From Acinetobacter modestus (GTDB lineage: Bacteria > Pseudomonadota > Gammaproteobacteria > Pseudomonadales > Moraxellaceae), in the NCBI RefSeq assembly GCF_014636095.1, contig NZ_BMDV01000001.1, positions 662,622 to 726,621 of the forward strand: 64,000 nucleotides of DNA. The letters are read 5' to 3'. How positions within the stretch are numbered: position 1 is the first letter of the stretch; the number at the start of each line of letters is the position of its first letter. The position numbers and the translations under genes were made by a program. The notes beneath the pieces were generated by a model. The model saw only the letters and a program-made list of their open reading frames with translations. It made no database searches and was not told the DNA's origin. Below are positions 17,715 to 26,513 of the stretch, one piece after another.

Positions 17715-18947
17715 TTAGCAAGCATAACGAGTGTGCTGTAAAGCCCCTAATCCATTCGCTTGTCGCATAAAGCGATCTTTAAACCAATCGAATTGTTCAA
17801 CTTGTTTTAGACCAAAGTTCCTTGCCCAAACAAACGGAAATAATTCTGAACTTTCCAACCAACCAATCGCGGACATACTGTGCATCATGGCATCATTCTG
17901 CCCTTTACGTTGGTGTTCATAACGTAATAAGGTTTGATCATTGGCCCACACACCACGCTTTAAATCGTACAGTAATACATCGCACAGTACCGCGGCATCT
18001 AAGCAACCAATATTCACACCCTGCCCAGCCAAAGGATGAATTACATGTGCTGCATCACCAATCAAGGCTAAACCAGATTTAATATAACGCTGGGCAGCGC
18101 GAGCTTTTAGTGGGAACTGTGCTCTGGAACGAACCGCAACCACTTCCCCCAACATTTGCAGACTTTCTTGCGTCAATAGTTGCATAAACGCTTGATCGCT
18201 GAGTGCTGAATATTCATCGGCGTAATCATCTGGTAAAGTCCAAACAATCGACTGCCAATAGCCGTTCTCTTGTGGATCAAGACTCGCCATCGGCAAATAA
18301 GCCAATGGACCCGTCGGTAGGAAAATTTGTCGTGCAACATATTGATTCGGCTGAGTGGTTTTAATCGCACAACTGATCGCGGCTTGCTTATAATCCAATA
18401 CATCTAGATCAATATACGCTTGCTCACGTACAAAAGAATTCGCACCATCTGCACCAATGAGCAACTTGGTTTTTAATGTTGTGCCATCCGCCAATTGAAT
18501 TGACCAGCCTTGTGGAATCTGCTCAATCCGTATGACTTTGACTTGGGTACGATAGTCTTTAAGCTGCTGCAACATTTTCTGTTGAATCGCAACATTCAAG
18601 ACACTTGGCTCAACCATCGAACCCAAAGCCTGATCTGATTGAGGTTGCTGTTCAGAGGCATGACCAAAATTAATTTCGCCATAGCCATTTTTATTCCAGA
18701 CTTGCATACCTGAATAGGGCATTTGACGCGCTAAATCATCCCAGACATCAACTGTTTTAAGTAAGTGAATCGTCGCCTGACTCAGTGCCAATACTCGAGG
18801 ATTCATTACAGCCAATGTCTTTTCTTGATCTAGCACAGGTGCAGCATCCAGCACTGTAGCTTGCACGCCACCTTGAGCTAGCAATAAAGCGGTTAGACCA
18901 CCAACCAAACCACCACCGACGATGACTACATCTAACATTTCGCTCAT
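17715..18947 (-). CDS. ubiI: FAD-dependent ubiquinone biosynthesis hydroxylase, UbiI/VisC-like
   Basis: This 410-residue UbiH/UbiF/UbiI-family monooxygenase has the FAD-binding GxGxxG at VIVGGGLVGGLTALLLA, the DG motif at GADGANSFVR, and the second FAD motif at LIGDAAHVIHPLAGQGVN. The product hydroxylates the ubiquinone ring. It overlaps the end of ubiH by four bases. The order pepP-ubiH-ubiI matches E. coli pepP-ubiH-visC, though UbiF/Coq7-type roles vary between species. Which ring position is hydroxylated cannot be decided from sequence. Confidence 0.87.
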   Translation of the reverse strand: MSEMLDVVIVGGGLVGGLTALLLAQGGVQATVLDAAPVLDQEKTLAVMNPRVLALSQATIHLLKTVDVWDDLARQMPYSGMQVWNKNGYGEINFGHASEQQPQSDQALGSMVEPSVLNVAIQQKMLQQLKDYRTQVKVIRIEQIPQGWSIQLADGTTLKTKLLIGADGANSFVREQAYIDLDVLDYKQAAISCAIKTTQPNQYVARQIFLPTGPLAYLPMASLDPQENGYWQSIVWTLPDDYADEYSALSDQAFMQLLTQESLQMLGEVVAVRSRAQFPLKARAAQRYIKSGLALIGDAAHVIHPLAGQGVNIGCLDAAVLCDVLLYDLKRGVWANDQTLLRYEHQRKGQNDAMMHSMSAIGWLESSELFPFVWARNFGLKQVEQFDWFKDRFMRQANGLGALQHTRYAC

Positions 18948-20155
18948 GCTTTTAGTCCCATCGCATAATTGGCAACCAAAGGCTTAACACCCGGAATCAC
19001 ATCAAATGCAATCAGCCCCGTATTACGTAATAATTTGAGGATTGGATTTTGATTACTGAAACCACGCACCACTGAATCACAGAACTTAATCACACGTTGC
19101 TGATCCTTTAAGCGAGATTGCTCATAGGACAATAAATTTTCTGGAGCACCAATATCATCGGACTTCGCCAATTGTTCCATCAGGAACCGAACCAACACAT
19201 CTGCATCACGCAAACACAGGTTAAAACCTTGTCCTGCGACTGGGTGAATGGTATGTGCTGCATTCCCCATCAACACCACACGTCCAACCGCCTGCTTATC
19301 TGCTAACACTTGCGACAATGGATAGCTAAAACGCTTACCCGTTTTTTCAAATTTCCCTGCCCGATCACCATAGGTTTCCTGTAAGGCATCAAGGAAATGT
19401 TGATCATTTTCTTCACCTAACCATTCTGCTTCAGTACCTTTTTTTACAGGCCAAACCACTGAACGATGGTATTCACCCGGTAATGGTAACAATGCCAATG
19501 GCCCCAATGCGCTAAAGCGTTCAAAGCCAACGTGCTGGTGCGGCTTAGAGGTCTGTACGGTGGTCACAATCGCGACTTGGTCATAATCATGCTCATCGAC
19601 ACCCACGCCAATCGCTTGGCGGCAGAAAGAGTCGCGACCATCGGCTGCAATCACTAACTTGGATTTTAAGGAATGGATATATTCACCATTGCGCATGGCT
19701 TCAATTTGGACTTGGTCTGCGTCTTGCGTCAGTGAAGTTACTTGTACACCATCAATCAACTCAATCAATGGTTGTTGACGTACTTGGGTGAGCAACACAC
19801 GGCCTAGCCATGCATTCTCAATCACTTGTCCAAAGCTTTCTACTTTTTCTTGCTCTGCAACTAAGCGTGCCTTACCAAAACTCCCCTGCTCAGTAATATG
19901 TACCTGCAAGATTGGTGTCGCATGTTGCTGTAATGCATCCCATAAGCCTAATTTTTGGTAAATCTGTACACTACGGCGTGACAATGCGGTATTACGCGCA
20001 TCAAAGCTAGAATGATAAGGCGCAACGTTTTCGTCATCGTAATTCGGATATTTCACAGCTTCCAATAGCTTTACTACGATATTAGATTTTGCCAACATTA
20101 GAGCAAGGCTGAGTCCAACCATACCTCCACCGACAATGATGACTTGTTGCTGCAT
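18944..20155 (-). CDS. ubiH: 2-octaprenyl-6-methoxyphenol hydroxylase UbiH
   Basis: This 403-residue flavoprotein has VIIVGGGMVGLSLALML at the N terminus, the DG motif AADGRDSFCRQ near residue 175 and LMGNAAHTIHPVAGQGFNL near residue 290. The asparagine in GNAAH, in place of the GDAAH of its neighbour, is typical of UbiH. It acts in aerobic ubiquinone synthesis at the membrane. An AAGGA ribosome site is present seven bases before the ATG. The gene lies downstream of pepP with a small unknown gene and a decayed gene between. Confidence 0.92.
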   Translation of the reverse strand: MQQQVIIVGGGMVGLSLALMLAKSNIVVKLLEAVKYPNYDDENVAPYHSSFDARNTALSRRSVQIYQKLGLWDALQQHATPILQVHITEQGSFGKARLVAEQEKVESFGQVIENAWLGRVLLTQVRQQPLIELIDGVQVTSLTQDADQVQIEAMRNGEYIHSLKSKLVIAADGRDSFCRQAIGVGVDEHDYDQVAIVTTVQTSKPHQHVGFERFSALGPLALLPLPGEYHRSVVWPVKKGTEAEWLGEENDQHFLDALQETYGDRAGKFEKTGKRFSYPLSQVLADKQAVGRVVLMGNAAHTIHPVAGQGFNLCLRDADVLVRFLMEQLAKSDDIGAPENLLSYEQSRLKDQQRVIKFCDSVVRGFSNQNPILKLLRNTGLIAFDVIPGVKPLVANYAMGLKA

Positions 20156-20427
20156 AATATTATTCCTTATCAGTTTTTCATGACTTGATGTTTCGGGACT
20201 ATCTTACTCTAACTCAAATCAGGATTGGAATTTGTACTTTGTTTGGTCTATTTTTTTCAAATTACATTCAAATTAGACTTAAAAATTAAATACTTTTTTC
20301 TTGTTTCCGAACTTATGATCTTTGTAGCTAATTTATTAAAAGCATATAGCGATAAGATTCTTCTGTTCAAAAGTCCTCTATCTTGCAAATAAAGGTATAG
20401 AGAGAAAATAGTTAGCGAAATACACAA

Positions 20428-20676
20428 CAACCACCTTATCTCAAATATCTTGCAATTATTGCAACTGTAACTTCTTGTGCAATGTAAATTTCTTATATTC
20501 CACAAATTATGGAAAATTTGGCAGGTCATAAAGCCAATCCAATTCAACCTGCGGCTGCTGCGATTAATTACACACTTTGGGTATAAGTATGGCATCTTAA
20601 TTAAAGACAAAACCGTCGCGATTTCCAATTTCATTAGTGTTTTTTTGGTGTTATTGCATATTTGATAGCATTTTAA
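20428..20676 (+). pseudogene. Decayed SemiSWEET (PQ-loop) sugar transporter gene
   Basis: Plus-strand translation gives broken but clear family sequence. Frame 1 from about 20428 reads YLAIIATVTSCAM, then a TAA stop at 20485-20487, then ISYIPQIMENLAGHKAN and PIQPAAAAINYTLWV. The motifs YIPQI and NPIQPxxAAINxTLW are typical of one bacterial SemiSWEET group. After TGG at 20578 a one-base shift leads to YGILIKDKTVAISNFISV. A second shift at the T7 run (20640-20646) leads to GVIAYLIAF and a stop at 20676. No start codon is seen and a TAG lies at 20413. The intact protein would be about 85-90 residues. Three lesions argue against sequencing error. The last bases overlap the 3' end of the opposite-strand gene. 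Confidence 0.8.
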
Positions 20677-21157
20677 TTTCTTTTGATCGTTGACTCATAT
20701 TTTCACACAATACAGTCCAACTCTGCTGCTCTATTACATTAATATTATTGTTAATTATAATGGTTGCCTGAAAATATCCCCATATCGAAATAATAAAAAA
20801 TGAAATACAAATTATCAATTTAATGACCACGGGCATTACCGCTCGCCAACCATATTTATATTTTATTTTTCTTAAGACTTTTTTATGAGGTAATGGATAT
20901 TGTTTTAACTTAATCACCGGATAATCATTTTTAATCCAAAAAAATAAGGAAACACATCCAAAAAAAATATACATTCCTACAAATTCACCATAGAAAAACA
21001 CTTGCCGCCCATAAGGAGAACACTCCAACCAATATGATATTTTAGTTATTCCAAAAATGCCCCATAAAAATAAAATCACTGGCATTGAATATAATACATA
21101 CAATAACCGCAACTTTACTCCTTCTTTAAAGGTATATTTTGGCGCATATTCACTCAT
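20651..21157 (-). CDS. Small membrane protein of unknown function
   Basis: This 168-residue protein has three likely membrane segments (around residues 17-37, 55-75 and 110-130), and a C-terminal part that is probably outside the membrane. I do not recognise a family. A GAGAA ribosome site precedes the ATG. It sits between pepP and ubiH, where E. coli has no gene, next to a decayed SemiSWEET gene. Its AT content is high. Together this suggests a spot where genes are gained and lost. Confidence 0.6.
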   Translation of the reverse strand: MSEYAPKYTFKEGVKLRLLYVLYSMPVILFLWGIFGITKISYWLECSPYGRQVFFYGEFVGMYIFFGCVSLFFWIKNDYPVIKLKQYPLPHKKVLRKIKYKYGWRAVMPVVIKLIICISFFIISIWGYFQATIIINNNINVIEQQSWTVLCENMSQRSKEIKMLSNMQ

Positions 21158-21214
21158 TATTATTCTCTTTTTTTATAGAAAAATGGGCTAAATTCATTAG
21201 CCCATATCATATCT

Positions 21215-22540
21215 TTATATTTTTGTTTTAATCATCAAACTTTCAATTTCCTCAACGGTTTTGACCACATTTTTGGTTAGAACCAATGGACCATTTTCAG
21301 TCACGACAATATCGTCTTCGATACGAATGCCAATACCCCGCCATTTTGCATCGACGGTTTCATCATCCGGTGCAACATATAAACCTGGTTCAACTGTCAC
21401 GACCATACCCGCCTCATAAGCACGCCAATCTTCGCCAGTCTTGTATGCACCGACATCATGTACATCCATACCAAGCCAGTGTCCTGTACCATGCATAAAG
21501 AATTGACGGAATGCTTCACTTTCAACCAGCTCATCCACATTGCCACTCATTAAGCCAAGATCAACTAAACCTTGAGTTAAAATCTTGACGGCCACTTCAT
21601 GTGGATATTTATAGTGATTGCCAATACGAGTTGCATCAATCGCAGCAAGCTGCGCTGCTAAAACCACATTATAAAGTGCTTTCTGCTCAGGATTAAATGT
21701 ACCATTCACAGGGAACGTGCGGGTAATATCCGATGCATAAAACTCGTATTCACATGCCGCATCAATTAAAACTAAATCGCCATCGTTTAATGGCTTGTTA
21801 TTTTCAACATAATGCAAGATACAAGCATTTTCACCCCCGCCAACAATACTGTTATACGATGGCACGCAACCATTTTTACCAAAGATATAATTCAATTCTG
21901 CTTCTAACGCGTATTCCATCATCTCTGGTTTAACCGTTTGCATGGCACGTGTATGTGCCTCAGCACTAATATTGGATGCGATCTGCATCAACTCAATTTC
22001 CTGAGTCGATTTTTTCAAACGCATTTCATCAACAATACGGTCCAACTGAACCACTTCAGCGGGTGCGGCACCACCACGACGCTGTTGTGCATCTGCTTTT
22101 TGGATCCATTGACTGACACGTGCATCAAATTCCGCATTTTGGCCAATACGATAGTAAAGACGCTGTTTATTTAACAACTTGTCGATAATTTCTTCATCTA
22201 GCAGATCAATTGCATACGCTTCATCTGCATCATAGATTTCAATCGCACCATCAATCCCAGCACGATAGCCATTCCAGATTTCCATTTCACGATTACGTTC
22301 ACGGCAGAACAAGCTATAGCTATATTCCTCACCTGCTTCAAAAGTTTCAATGATTGCAACCGCTTCTGGCTCGGCGAATCCAGTCAGATAATAAAAACTA
22401 CTGTCTGCACGATATTTATAATCCGCATCGCGATTACGATACATTTCTGCTCGAGTCGCAATAATTGCAATGCTATTGCTGCCTATTTGTTTAGCAAGAA
22501 GATCACGACGTTGTTTGAAATCGGCTTGACTTAATTTCAT
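21215..22540 (-). CDS. pepP: Xaa-Pro aminopeptidase P
   Basis: This 441-residue enzyme has the creatinase-type N-terminal domain and the pita-bread metallopeptidase domain. The metal ligands are visible at LIDAACEYEFYASDITR (two Asp), HGTGHWLGMDVHD (His), TVEPGLYV (Glu) and IRIEDDIVV (Glu). It removes N-terminal residues that precede proline and needs manganese. Length matches E. coli PepP (441). An AAGGA ribosome site precedes the ATG. Downstream are ubiH and ubiI; upstream on the same strand is ygfB, as in E. coli. Confidence 0.97.
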   Translation of the reverse strand: MKLSQADFKQRRDLLAKQIGSNSIAIIATRAEMYRNRDADYKYRADSSFYYLTGFAEPEAVAIIETFEAGEEYSYSLFCRERNREMEIWNGYRAGIDGAIEIYDADEAYAIDLLDEEIIDKLLNKQRLYYRIGQNAEFDARVSQWIQKADAQQRRGGAAPAEVVQLDRIVDEMRLKKSTQEIELMQIASNISAEAHTRAMQTVKPEMMEYALEAELNYIFGKNGCVPSYNSIVGGGENACILHYVENNKPLNDGDLVLIDAACEYEFYASDITRTFPVNGTFNPEQKALYNVVLAAQLAAIDATRIGNHYKYPHEVAVKILTQGLVDLGLMSGNVDELVESEAFRQFFMHGTGHWLGMDVHDVGAYKTGEDWRAYEAGMVVTVEPGLYVAPDDETVDAKWRGIGIRIEDDIVVTENGPLVLTKNVVKTVEEIESLMIKTKI

Positions 22541-22609
22541 ATTGTCCTTCTGATGAAGATGAATGATTGTAAGTATCTTTATTTATAAGAGCTTAAGGCA
22601 CCGCCCGAG

Positions 22610-23245
22610 TTAACTCGGACGATGTGGGGTGAACATTTCGACAACCGTTTGCGGATCAGTCGCCTGATTATCTTGATTTCTGCTTTTGGCATGAAAGTTT
22701 TTCAATAATGAACTTTCAGCGACAGGAATCTTAGTACGACCAATTGATAAACTCACAGGAATCAAACGTACAAACTCATACAATTCCTGATAGCTTTCTT
22801 CACCCTCTTCATCATTATCAGAGTCTTCAAACTCAACAGCTGCAACATCTTGTAAATGTTCAATCAGCTCTTGTTCTTCACCACGAATATGACCTGAAGC
22901 CAAACCAAAACCAAGAACTACGCCTGCACACCAATCTGCTAAAGCTTGCACACGATCTACGAGCAAATGGCTATCATCTGGAAGCATAGGCAAATAATCT
23001 AATTCATCATCTGACAAAGCATGAGAAACATCTTCTGCTTCATCCGTTAAACTTTCTAGTGCTTCTGGCTGTAAAGCTGGCACGTTGAGGGTGTTTAAAA
23101 TTTGTGACCATTCATCGGTGGTTGGCGCTTGTGTGACACAAACTATACCTGTGAGTAAACCATGTAACTCACTTGGACTTGAAATTTCTTCAATCCCATC
23201 AAAATGAGCATTCCATTCCGTCCAACCTGAAATATCGTCTTGCAT
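22610..23245 (-). CDS. ygfB: YgfB/YecA-type UPF0149 family protein
   Basis: The ATG at 23245 (MQDDISGWTEW) is preferred over a TTG four codons upstream. The 211-residue protein has the UPF0149 motif SPSELHGLLTGIVC near residue 25 and CAGVVLGFGLASG near residue 110. An acidic loop (DSDNDEEGEES) follows. In Pseudomonas YgfB lowers AlpA-dependent ampDh3 expression and so affects beta-lactam resistance. Whether that applies here is unknown. It is divergent from the zapB/zapA pair, with 66 bases between starts, as in the E. coli ygfB/zapA arrangement. Confidence 0.88.
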   Translation of the reverse strand: MQDDISGWTEWNAHFDGIEEISSPSELHGLLTGIVCVTQAPTTDEWSQILNTLNVPALQPEALESLTDEAEDVSHALSDDELDYLPMLPDDSHLLVDRVQALADWCAGVVLGFGLASGHIRGEEQELIEHLQDVAAVEFEDSDNDEEGEESYQELYEFVRLIPVSLSIGRTKIPVAESSLLKNFHAKSRNQDNQATDPQTVVEMFTPHRPS

Positions 23246-23311
23246 TCGTTTATCCAATCTCTATACTGCTGTATATATTACCTTTGATTGCAACTCTGTG
23301 CGACCTTCGTT

Positions 23312-23866
23312 ATGTTAGAACAATTACAGCGTCTACAAGCGCATATTGGTGTTTTAAAAACACGCTTACATCATTTAGAGCGAGAGAATACTTCGCTTAC
23401 TGAGGCTAAACAATTAGCTGAAACTGACCACCATGCACAAGTTGTGCAGAAAAATAGCATCATCACGCAAAAGCAGGAAGAAGTTGATAACTTAACTGAA
23501 CAATTGTCTCAGTTACAAGATCAATTTAAACAACTGAATCAAGATGCAACAACTTTAGCGGAACGTTATAGCCGTTTAGAGAAAAGCACCACTGATTTAA
23601 AAAACCGCTTCCAAGAGATTTTGGCTGAGCGTAATGACTTACGTGTAAATAAAGAGAAGTTCCAAGCACAGCAACGTCATAGTCAGCAAGAAATTCAAGA
23701 TTTACAACAAGATCGTGATCGCTTGCTACAGAAAAATGAGTTGGCAAAATCTAAAGTTGAGGCGATTATTCAACGTCTTTCAATTTTAGGTACTGCACAG
23801 GATCAACATGCACAAGAAATTCAGCAACTCGCGCATCCAAATGCTGAAACTCAAGAGGAAACCTGA
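23312..23866 (+). CDS. Coiled-coil protein next to zapA (ZapB-like)
   Basis: The start MLEQLQRLQAHI at 23312 gives a 184-residue protein that is nearly all heptad-repeat coiled coil, with Q, L, E and K dominant and no membrane segment. In Pseudomonas and relatives a short coiled-coil gene stands just before zapA and is thought to act with the divisome like ZapB. This one is longer than ZapB (about 80 residues). Two bases separate its stop from the zapA start, so the genes are co-transcribed. The division role is inferred from position and shape. Confidence 0.7.
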   Translation: MLEQLQRLQAHIGVLKTRLHHLERENTSLTEAKQLAETDHHAQVVQKNSIITQKQEEVDNLTEQLSQLQDQFKQLNQDATTLAERYSRLEKSTTDLKNRFQEILAERNDLRVNKEKFQAQQRHSQQEIQDLQQDRDRLLQKNELAKSKVEAIIQRLSILGTAQDQHAQEIQQLAHPNAETQEET

Positions 23867-23868
23867 TC

Positions 23869-24156
23869 ATGAGTGAACCCATTGTTGTTGAGCTTCGCTT
23901 AATTGAACAGACCTTCCGTCTAAATACGACCGAAGATAAGCGAGAAGAACTTGAACGTGCCGCTGAATTTTTAAATCAAAAGTTTCATGATATGCGCCGT
24001 AACGCACCACGTGTTGAACATAATAAACTTGTTATTATGGTTGCACTGCAAATGGCTCAAGAAGTGTTTAGCTTAAACAAATCATTACAGGAATATGCAC
24101 ATTGTGAGCATTTACTCCAAACGATTTTGGAAGATATAGAACAAACTGTTGAGTAA
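23869..24156 (+). CDS. zapA: Cell division protein ZapA
   Basis: This 95-residue protein shows the ZapA pattern: VELRLIEQTFRLNT at the start, then EELERAAEFLNQKFHDMR, and a C-terminal helix (VALQMAQEVFSLN). ZapA binds FtsZ and bundles protofilaments at midcell. It is followed by 6S RNA, as in E. coli zapA-ssrS. Confidence 0.93.
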   Translation: MSEPIVVELRLIEQTFRLNTTEDKREELERAAEFLNQKFHDMRRNAPRVEHNKLVIMVALQMAQEVFSLNKSLQEYAHCEHLLQTILEDIEQTVE

Positions 24157-24203
24157 AATTGCACAAAGCCTCATCAATTAATAATTATCTTTACAAGTAG
24201 CGA

Positions 24204-24231
24204 TTGTCATCGTGTAAAGATAGGTTATACT
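24204..24231 (+). promoter_or_regulatory. Sigma-70 promoter for 6S RNA
   Basis: TTGTCA (24204-24209) and TATACT (24226-24231) with 16 bases between. A start about seven bases on (near 24238) matches the 5' end expected for 6S RNA. Confidence 0.7.
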
Positions 24232-24235
24232 AAAA

Positions 24236-24416
24236 CTGTCTCTAGGGTGTTCGCCAGTACGTCTATTCCCCTGCCGATACTTAAATTTATGGATGCGTTC
24301 TGTGTATTTTGAGTGTATGCCTACCTCGAGTAGGAAACCCAGTAAGTATGCGTCGCCTCCACCTTGAACTCATCGGGTTCAGGGTAACGACCATGCAGCG
24401 GCATCTCTGGAGTACT
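24236..24416 (+). ncRNA. ssrS: 6S RNA, regulator of sigma-70 RNA polymerase
   Basis: The roughly 180-base region begins TCTCTAGGGTGTTCGC and ends GCGGCATCTCTGGAGTAC, which pair to form the closing stem. The 3' half contains ACCTTGAAC...GGGTTCA and GGTAACGACCATGCAGCGG, close to E. coli 6S. The 5' half has TTCCCCTGCCGATA, also matching. The middle holds the large internal bubble and terminal hairpin (CTACCTCGAGTAGG). The RNA mimics an open promoter and holds sigma-70 polymerase in stationary phase. Position after zapA is as in other gamma-proteobacteria. The usual next gene, ygfA, is displaced by about 6 kb. Confidence 0.95.
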
Positions 24417-24496
24417 TTTTCAAATCGAATTAAAATAATAATTTAACTTTTGCTCATCCTTTTATGAACCTTTTAACAATCTCTATTAAATATTTT

Positions 24497-24937
24497 TTAT
24501 AATAATCCATCACTATCAATCAAATATTGATTTAAAAATGCTGTGAATGAATCTGCAACTTTTCTTTTTGATGATCCTCCCACATGATATACAACACCAT
24601 CCGAACCAATCTGATCTAGTTGTACCGCATACCCCCAACACCACGTTAGATAGTCCGAAAATACAAAACAGTTAGGGTATAAAAACTTATCTTTATCATA
24701 GTAGCTTGAAATACTTTCAACCGATTGGAATGCGTCCAGCGACACGAACGTAAAATAATTATCATCCGTATCTCGGTCAGCTATACCATTAAATTCCAAA
24801 AAGTAAGCTGTTAAAATGGGTGATAATTTAACTTGATGCTTATATTCAAAAGCCAAAATTTCCTGCCACGTTGCTGGTTTATTTAGATTAACATCTTGTT
24901 TTATTAATTTATTTTTAAGTTGAAAAATTATATTCAT
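24497..24937 (-). CDS. SMI1/KNR4 (SUKH) family protein, immunity-like
   Basis: This 146-residue protein has the SUKH pattern: ATWQEILAFEYKHQVKLSP at about residues 22-40, then YFLEFNGI and later FVFSDYLTWCWGYAVQLD. SUKH proteins often neutralise secreted or contact-dependent nuclease toxins. An AGGA ribosome site lies six bases before the ATG. No toxin gene is next to it, so it is an orphan here, perhaps defending against toxins of neighbours. It could also be a housekeeping SUKH protein. Confidence 0.75.
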   Translation of the reverse strand: MNIIFQLKNKLIKQDVNLNKPATWQEILAFEYKHQVKLSPILTAYFLEFNGIADRDTDDNYFTFVSLDAFQSVESISSYYDKDKFLYPNCFVFSDYLTWCWGYAVQLDQIGSDGVVYHVGGSSKRKVADSFTAFLNQYLIDSDGLL

Positions 24938-25111
24938 GATTGATCCTATAGCTCTTCATTTCTATAAAATAAATCATTTCTATGAATCAAATGATCAATT
25001 CTTTGGATATGACGTATCACTTGATTGATCAAAGTTGGAAATACCAAGTTTATAACTTAATCCAGATACTTCCATGATTCTCTTTTTCTATAATGTAAAA
25101 TGACTTAAAGA

Positions 25112-26350
25112 TTACTCATCTTTCAAAGCACATTCATAATTGCTAGGGTCTTGTGAACAACGAACCTGTTTCAGCAACTTCATCATATCTTTATCGTAAA
25201 AACCTTCTTTGGTCATTTGCACTCGAGCTTCGCGCATTAATCGAACATAACCAGGTTTATCACTTTCGTTAAGGTTAAGCCAAAATTTATCTGGAATTTT
25301 GGCTTCAATTTTATCTACAAATTCAAATGCTGGGTTCAACTGTTTTGAGATAACTTCACGCGCAATAGAACCCATTCCTGCTGGAAACTTATTGCGATGC
25401 ATAATTAACGTTCCAGTGACTTGAATGACTGGGAACTTGATAATTCCGCCAACAGCTTTGCCCGATTTATCTGTCATCCCTTTTTGTAACTCAAGCGGTT
25501 CAAATAAAATAGCTGGACCTGCCATGATATCAACTTCTTTATTATTAAACTTCCCACCGACAGTCACCAAATCAACTGAGACAGGTTGCGCACCCACGTT
25601 TTGTACCAATTTCTTTTGAGTTTCATCAAATTGGAAAACCGCAACTTTCTTACCTGCTGCTTTGGCTAAAGTATTAATATTACGATCCGTCACCATGATA
25701 TAGGCTGCACCTAACGGTACAACACCCACAACCTCATAGTCTTTATTCACCATTTTTTCATCAAATTTTGGATTAGCTAGAACTTGAATCACTGAACTTA
25801 ATTGTTTATAGGTTTGTAGTGCTCCAATTGCATCAATACTTCCTACAAATTTATTAAATTGTTTTGCACGCAGATTACTAATCCCTGCACCATCACAGCG
25901 TTTACTACGGAAATCTTCTGTTAATACCGCTTCATTGGTATAAACTTTTAAATTGACCAAAGTAGACGCTGATTTTTTAAGTTTTGGATAATCAAAATCT
26001 AATTTGAACTGTAAATGAGATGGTCGTGTCACATTCATATTGACACCAAACTGCTTGGCTACACGTACCATACGTGGAATTTCAGTGATGTAACTTGTAG
26101 CCTGTTCAAAAGCCTCACTATGCTCTCCATTTGGAGAGAACACACATAAAGTGACTTGATTTGGAATTTGTTGCCACGTTTTAGGATCGTTAAGTAGCTG
26201 TTTAATCTTATTTTGTGAATGTGCAGAAAGTGTTAAATCCAGTTTACCTTCAGGTGCTGCATGACTCGCATTCGTCAATAATAATGATGATACGATAATA
26301 CTTGAAGTAAAAAGTGATTTTACAACACGACTAAATTTATTGTTTTGCAT
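25112..26350 (-). CDS. AdeT-like putative periplasmic solute-binding protein
   Basis: The start MQNNKFSRVVKSL at 26350 is preferred over 26362 because of the ribosome-site spacing. The 412-residue protein has a signal peptide ending at NASHAAPEG. A fold like TRAP/DctP-type binding proteins follows, with Cys near residues 50, 150, 397 and 405 that could form disulfides. It resembles the Acinetobacter AdeT1/AdeT2 group, once described as RND efflux parts but predicted to be solute-binding proteins. No transporter membrane gene is adjacent. The ligand is unknown. Confidence 0.65.
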   Translation of the reverse strand: MQNNKFSRVVKSLFTSSIIVSSLLLTNASHAAPEGKLDLTLSAHSQNKIKQLLNDPKTWQQIPNQVTLCVFSPNGEHSEAFEQATSYITEIPRMVRVAKQFGVNMNVTRPSHLQFKLDFDYPKLKKSASTLVNLKVYTNEAVLTEDFRSKRCDGAGISNLRAKQFNKFVGSIDAIGALQTYKQLSSVIQVLANPKFDEKMVNKDYEVVGVVPLGAAYIMVTDRNINTLAKAAGKKVAVFQFDETQKKLVQNVGAQPVSVDLVTVGGKFNNKEVDIMAGPAILFEPLELQKGMTDKSGKAVGGIIKFPVIQVTGTLIMHRNKFPAGMGSIAREVISKQLNPAFEFVDKIEAKIPDKFWLNLNESDKPGYVRLMREARVQMTKEGFYDKDMMKLLKQVRCSQDPSNYECALKDE

Positions 26351-26454
26351 CTTCAGTTCCATCCTTAGCTATTTCCCAATAGTTTTCATTCAAATTAAGG
26401 ATAAAAGAGAGAAATAGAATTGACAGTATTCATTTTGATGATGTCAGTTGGGTC

Positions 26455-26501
26455 AAAATAAAGCCTCCACTCTCAACTTATGAGAATAGAAGCTTTATTT
26501 T
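26455..26501 (-). terminator. Composite terminator downstream of the copper ATPase gene
   Basis: Outer arms AAAATAAAGC and GCTTTATTTT pair, enclosing a second small stem TCTCA/TGAGA. It lies 12 bases beyond the ATPase stop codon and gives a T-rich end on the minus strand. Confidence 0.65.
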
Positions 26502-26513
26502 TCTAAAAATGAA

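Noticed and set aside
20257..20634. A 125-codon minus-strand open frame
   Set aside because: It has no recognisable family and lies antisense to the decayed SemiSWEET gene, whose plus-strand sequence shows clear conserved motifs. It is most likely a chance frame.
24189..24220. Inverted repeat TCTTTACA / TGTAAAGA just before the 6S RNA promoter
   Set aside because: It has no T run and overlaps the -35 region; it could be a chance palindrome or a regulator site, without further support.
24950..25090. A 31-codon frame between the SUKH and AdeT-like genes
   Set aside because: No ribosome site and no recognisable sequence.
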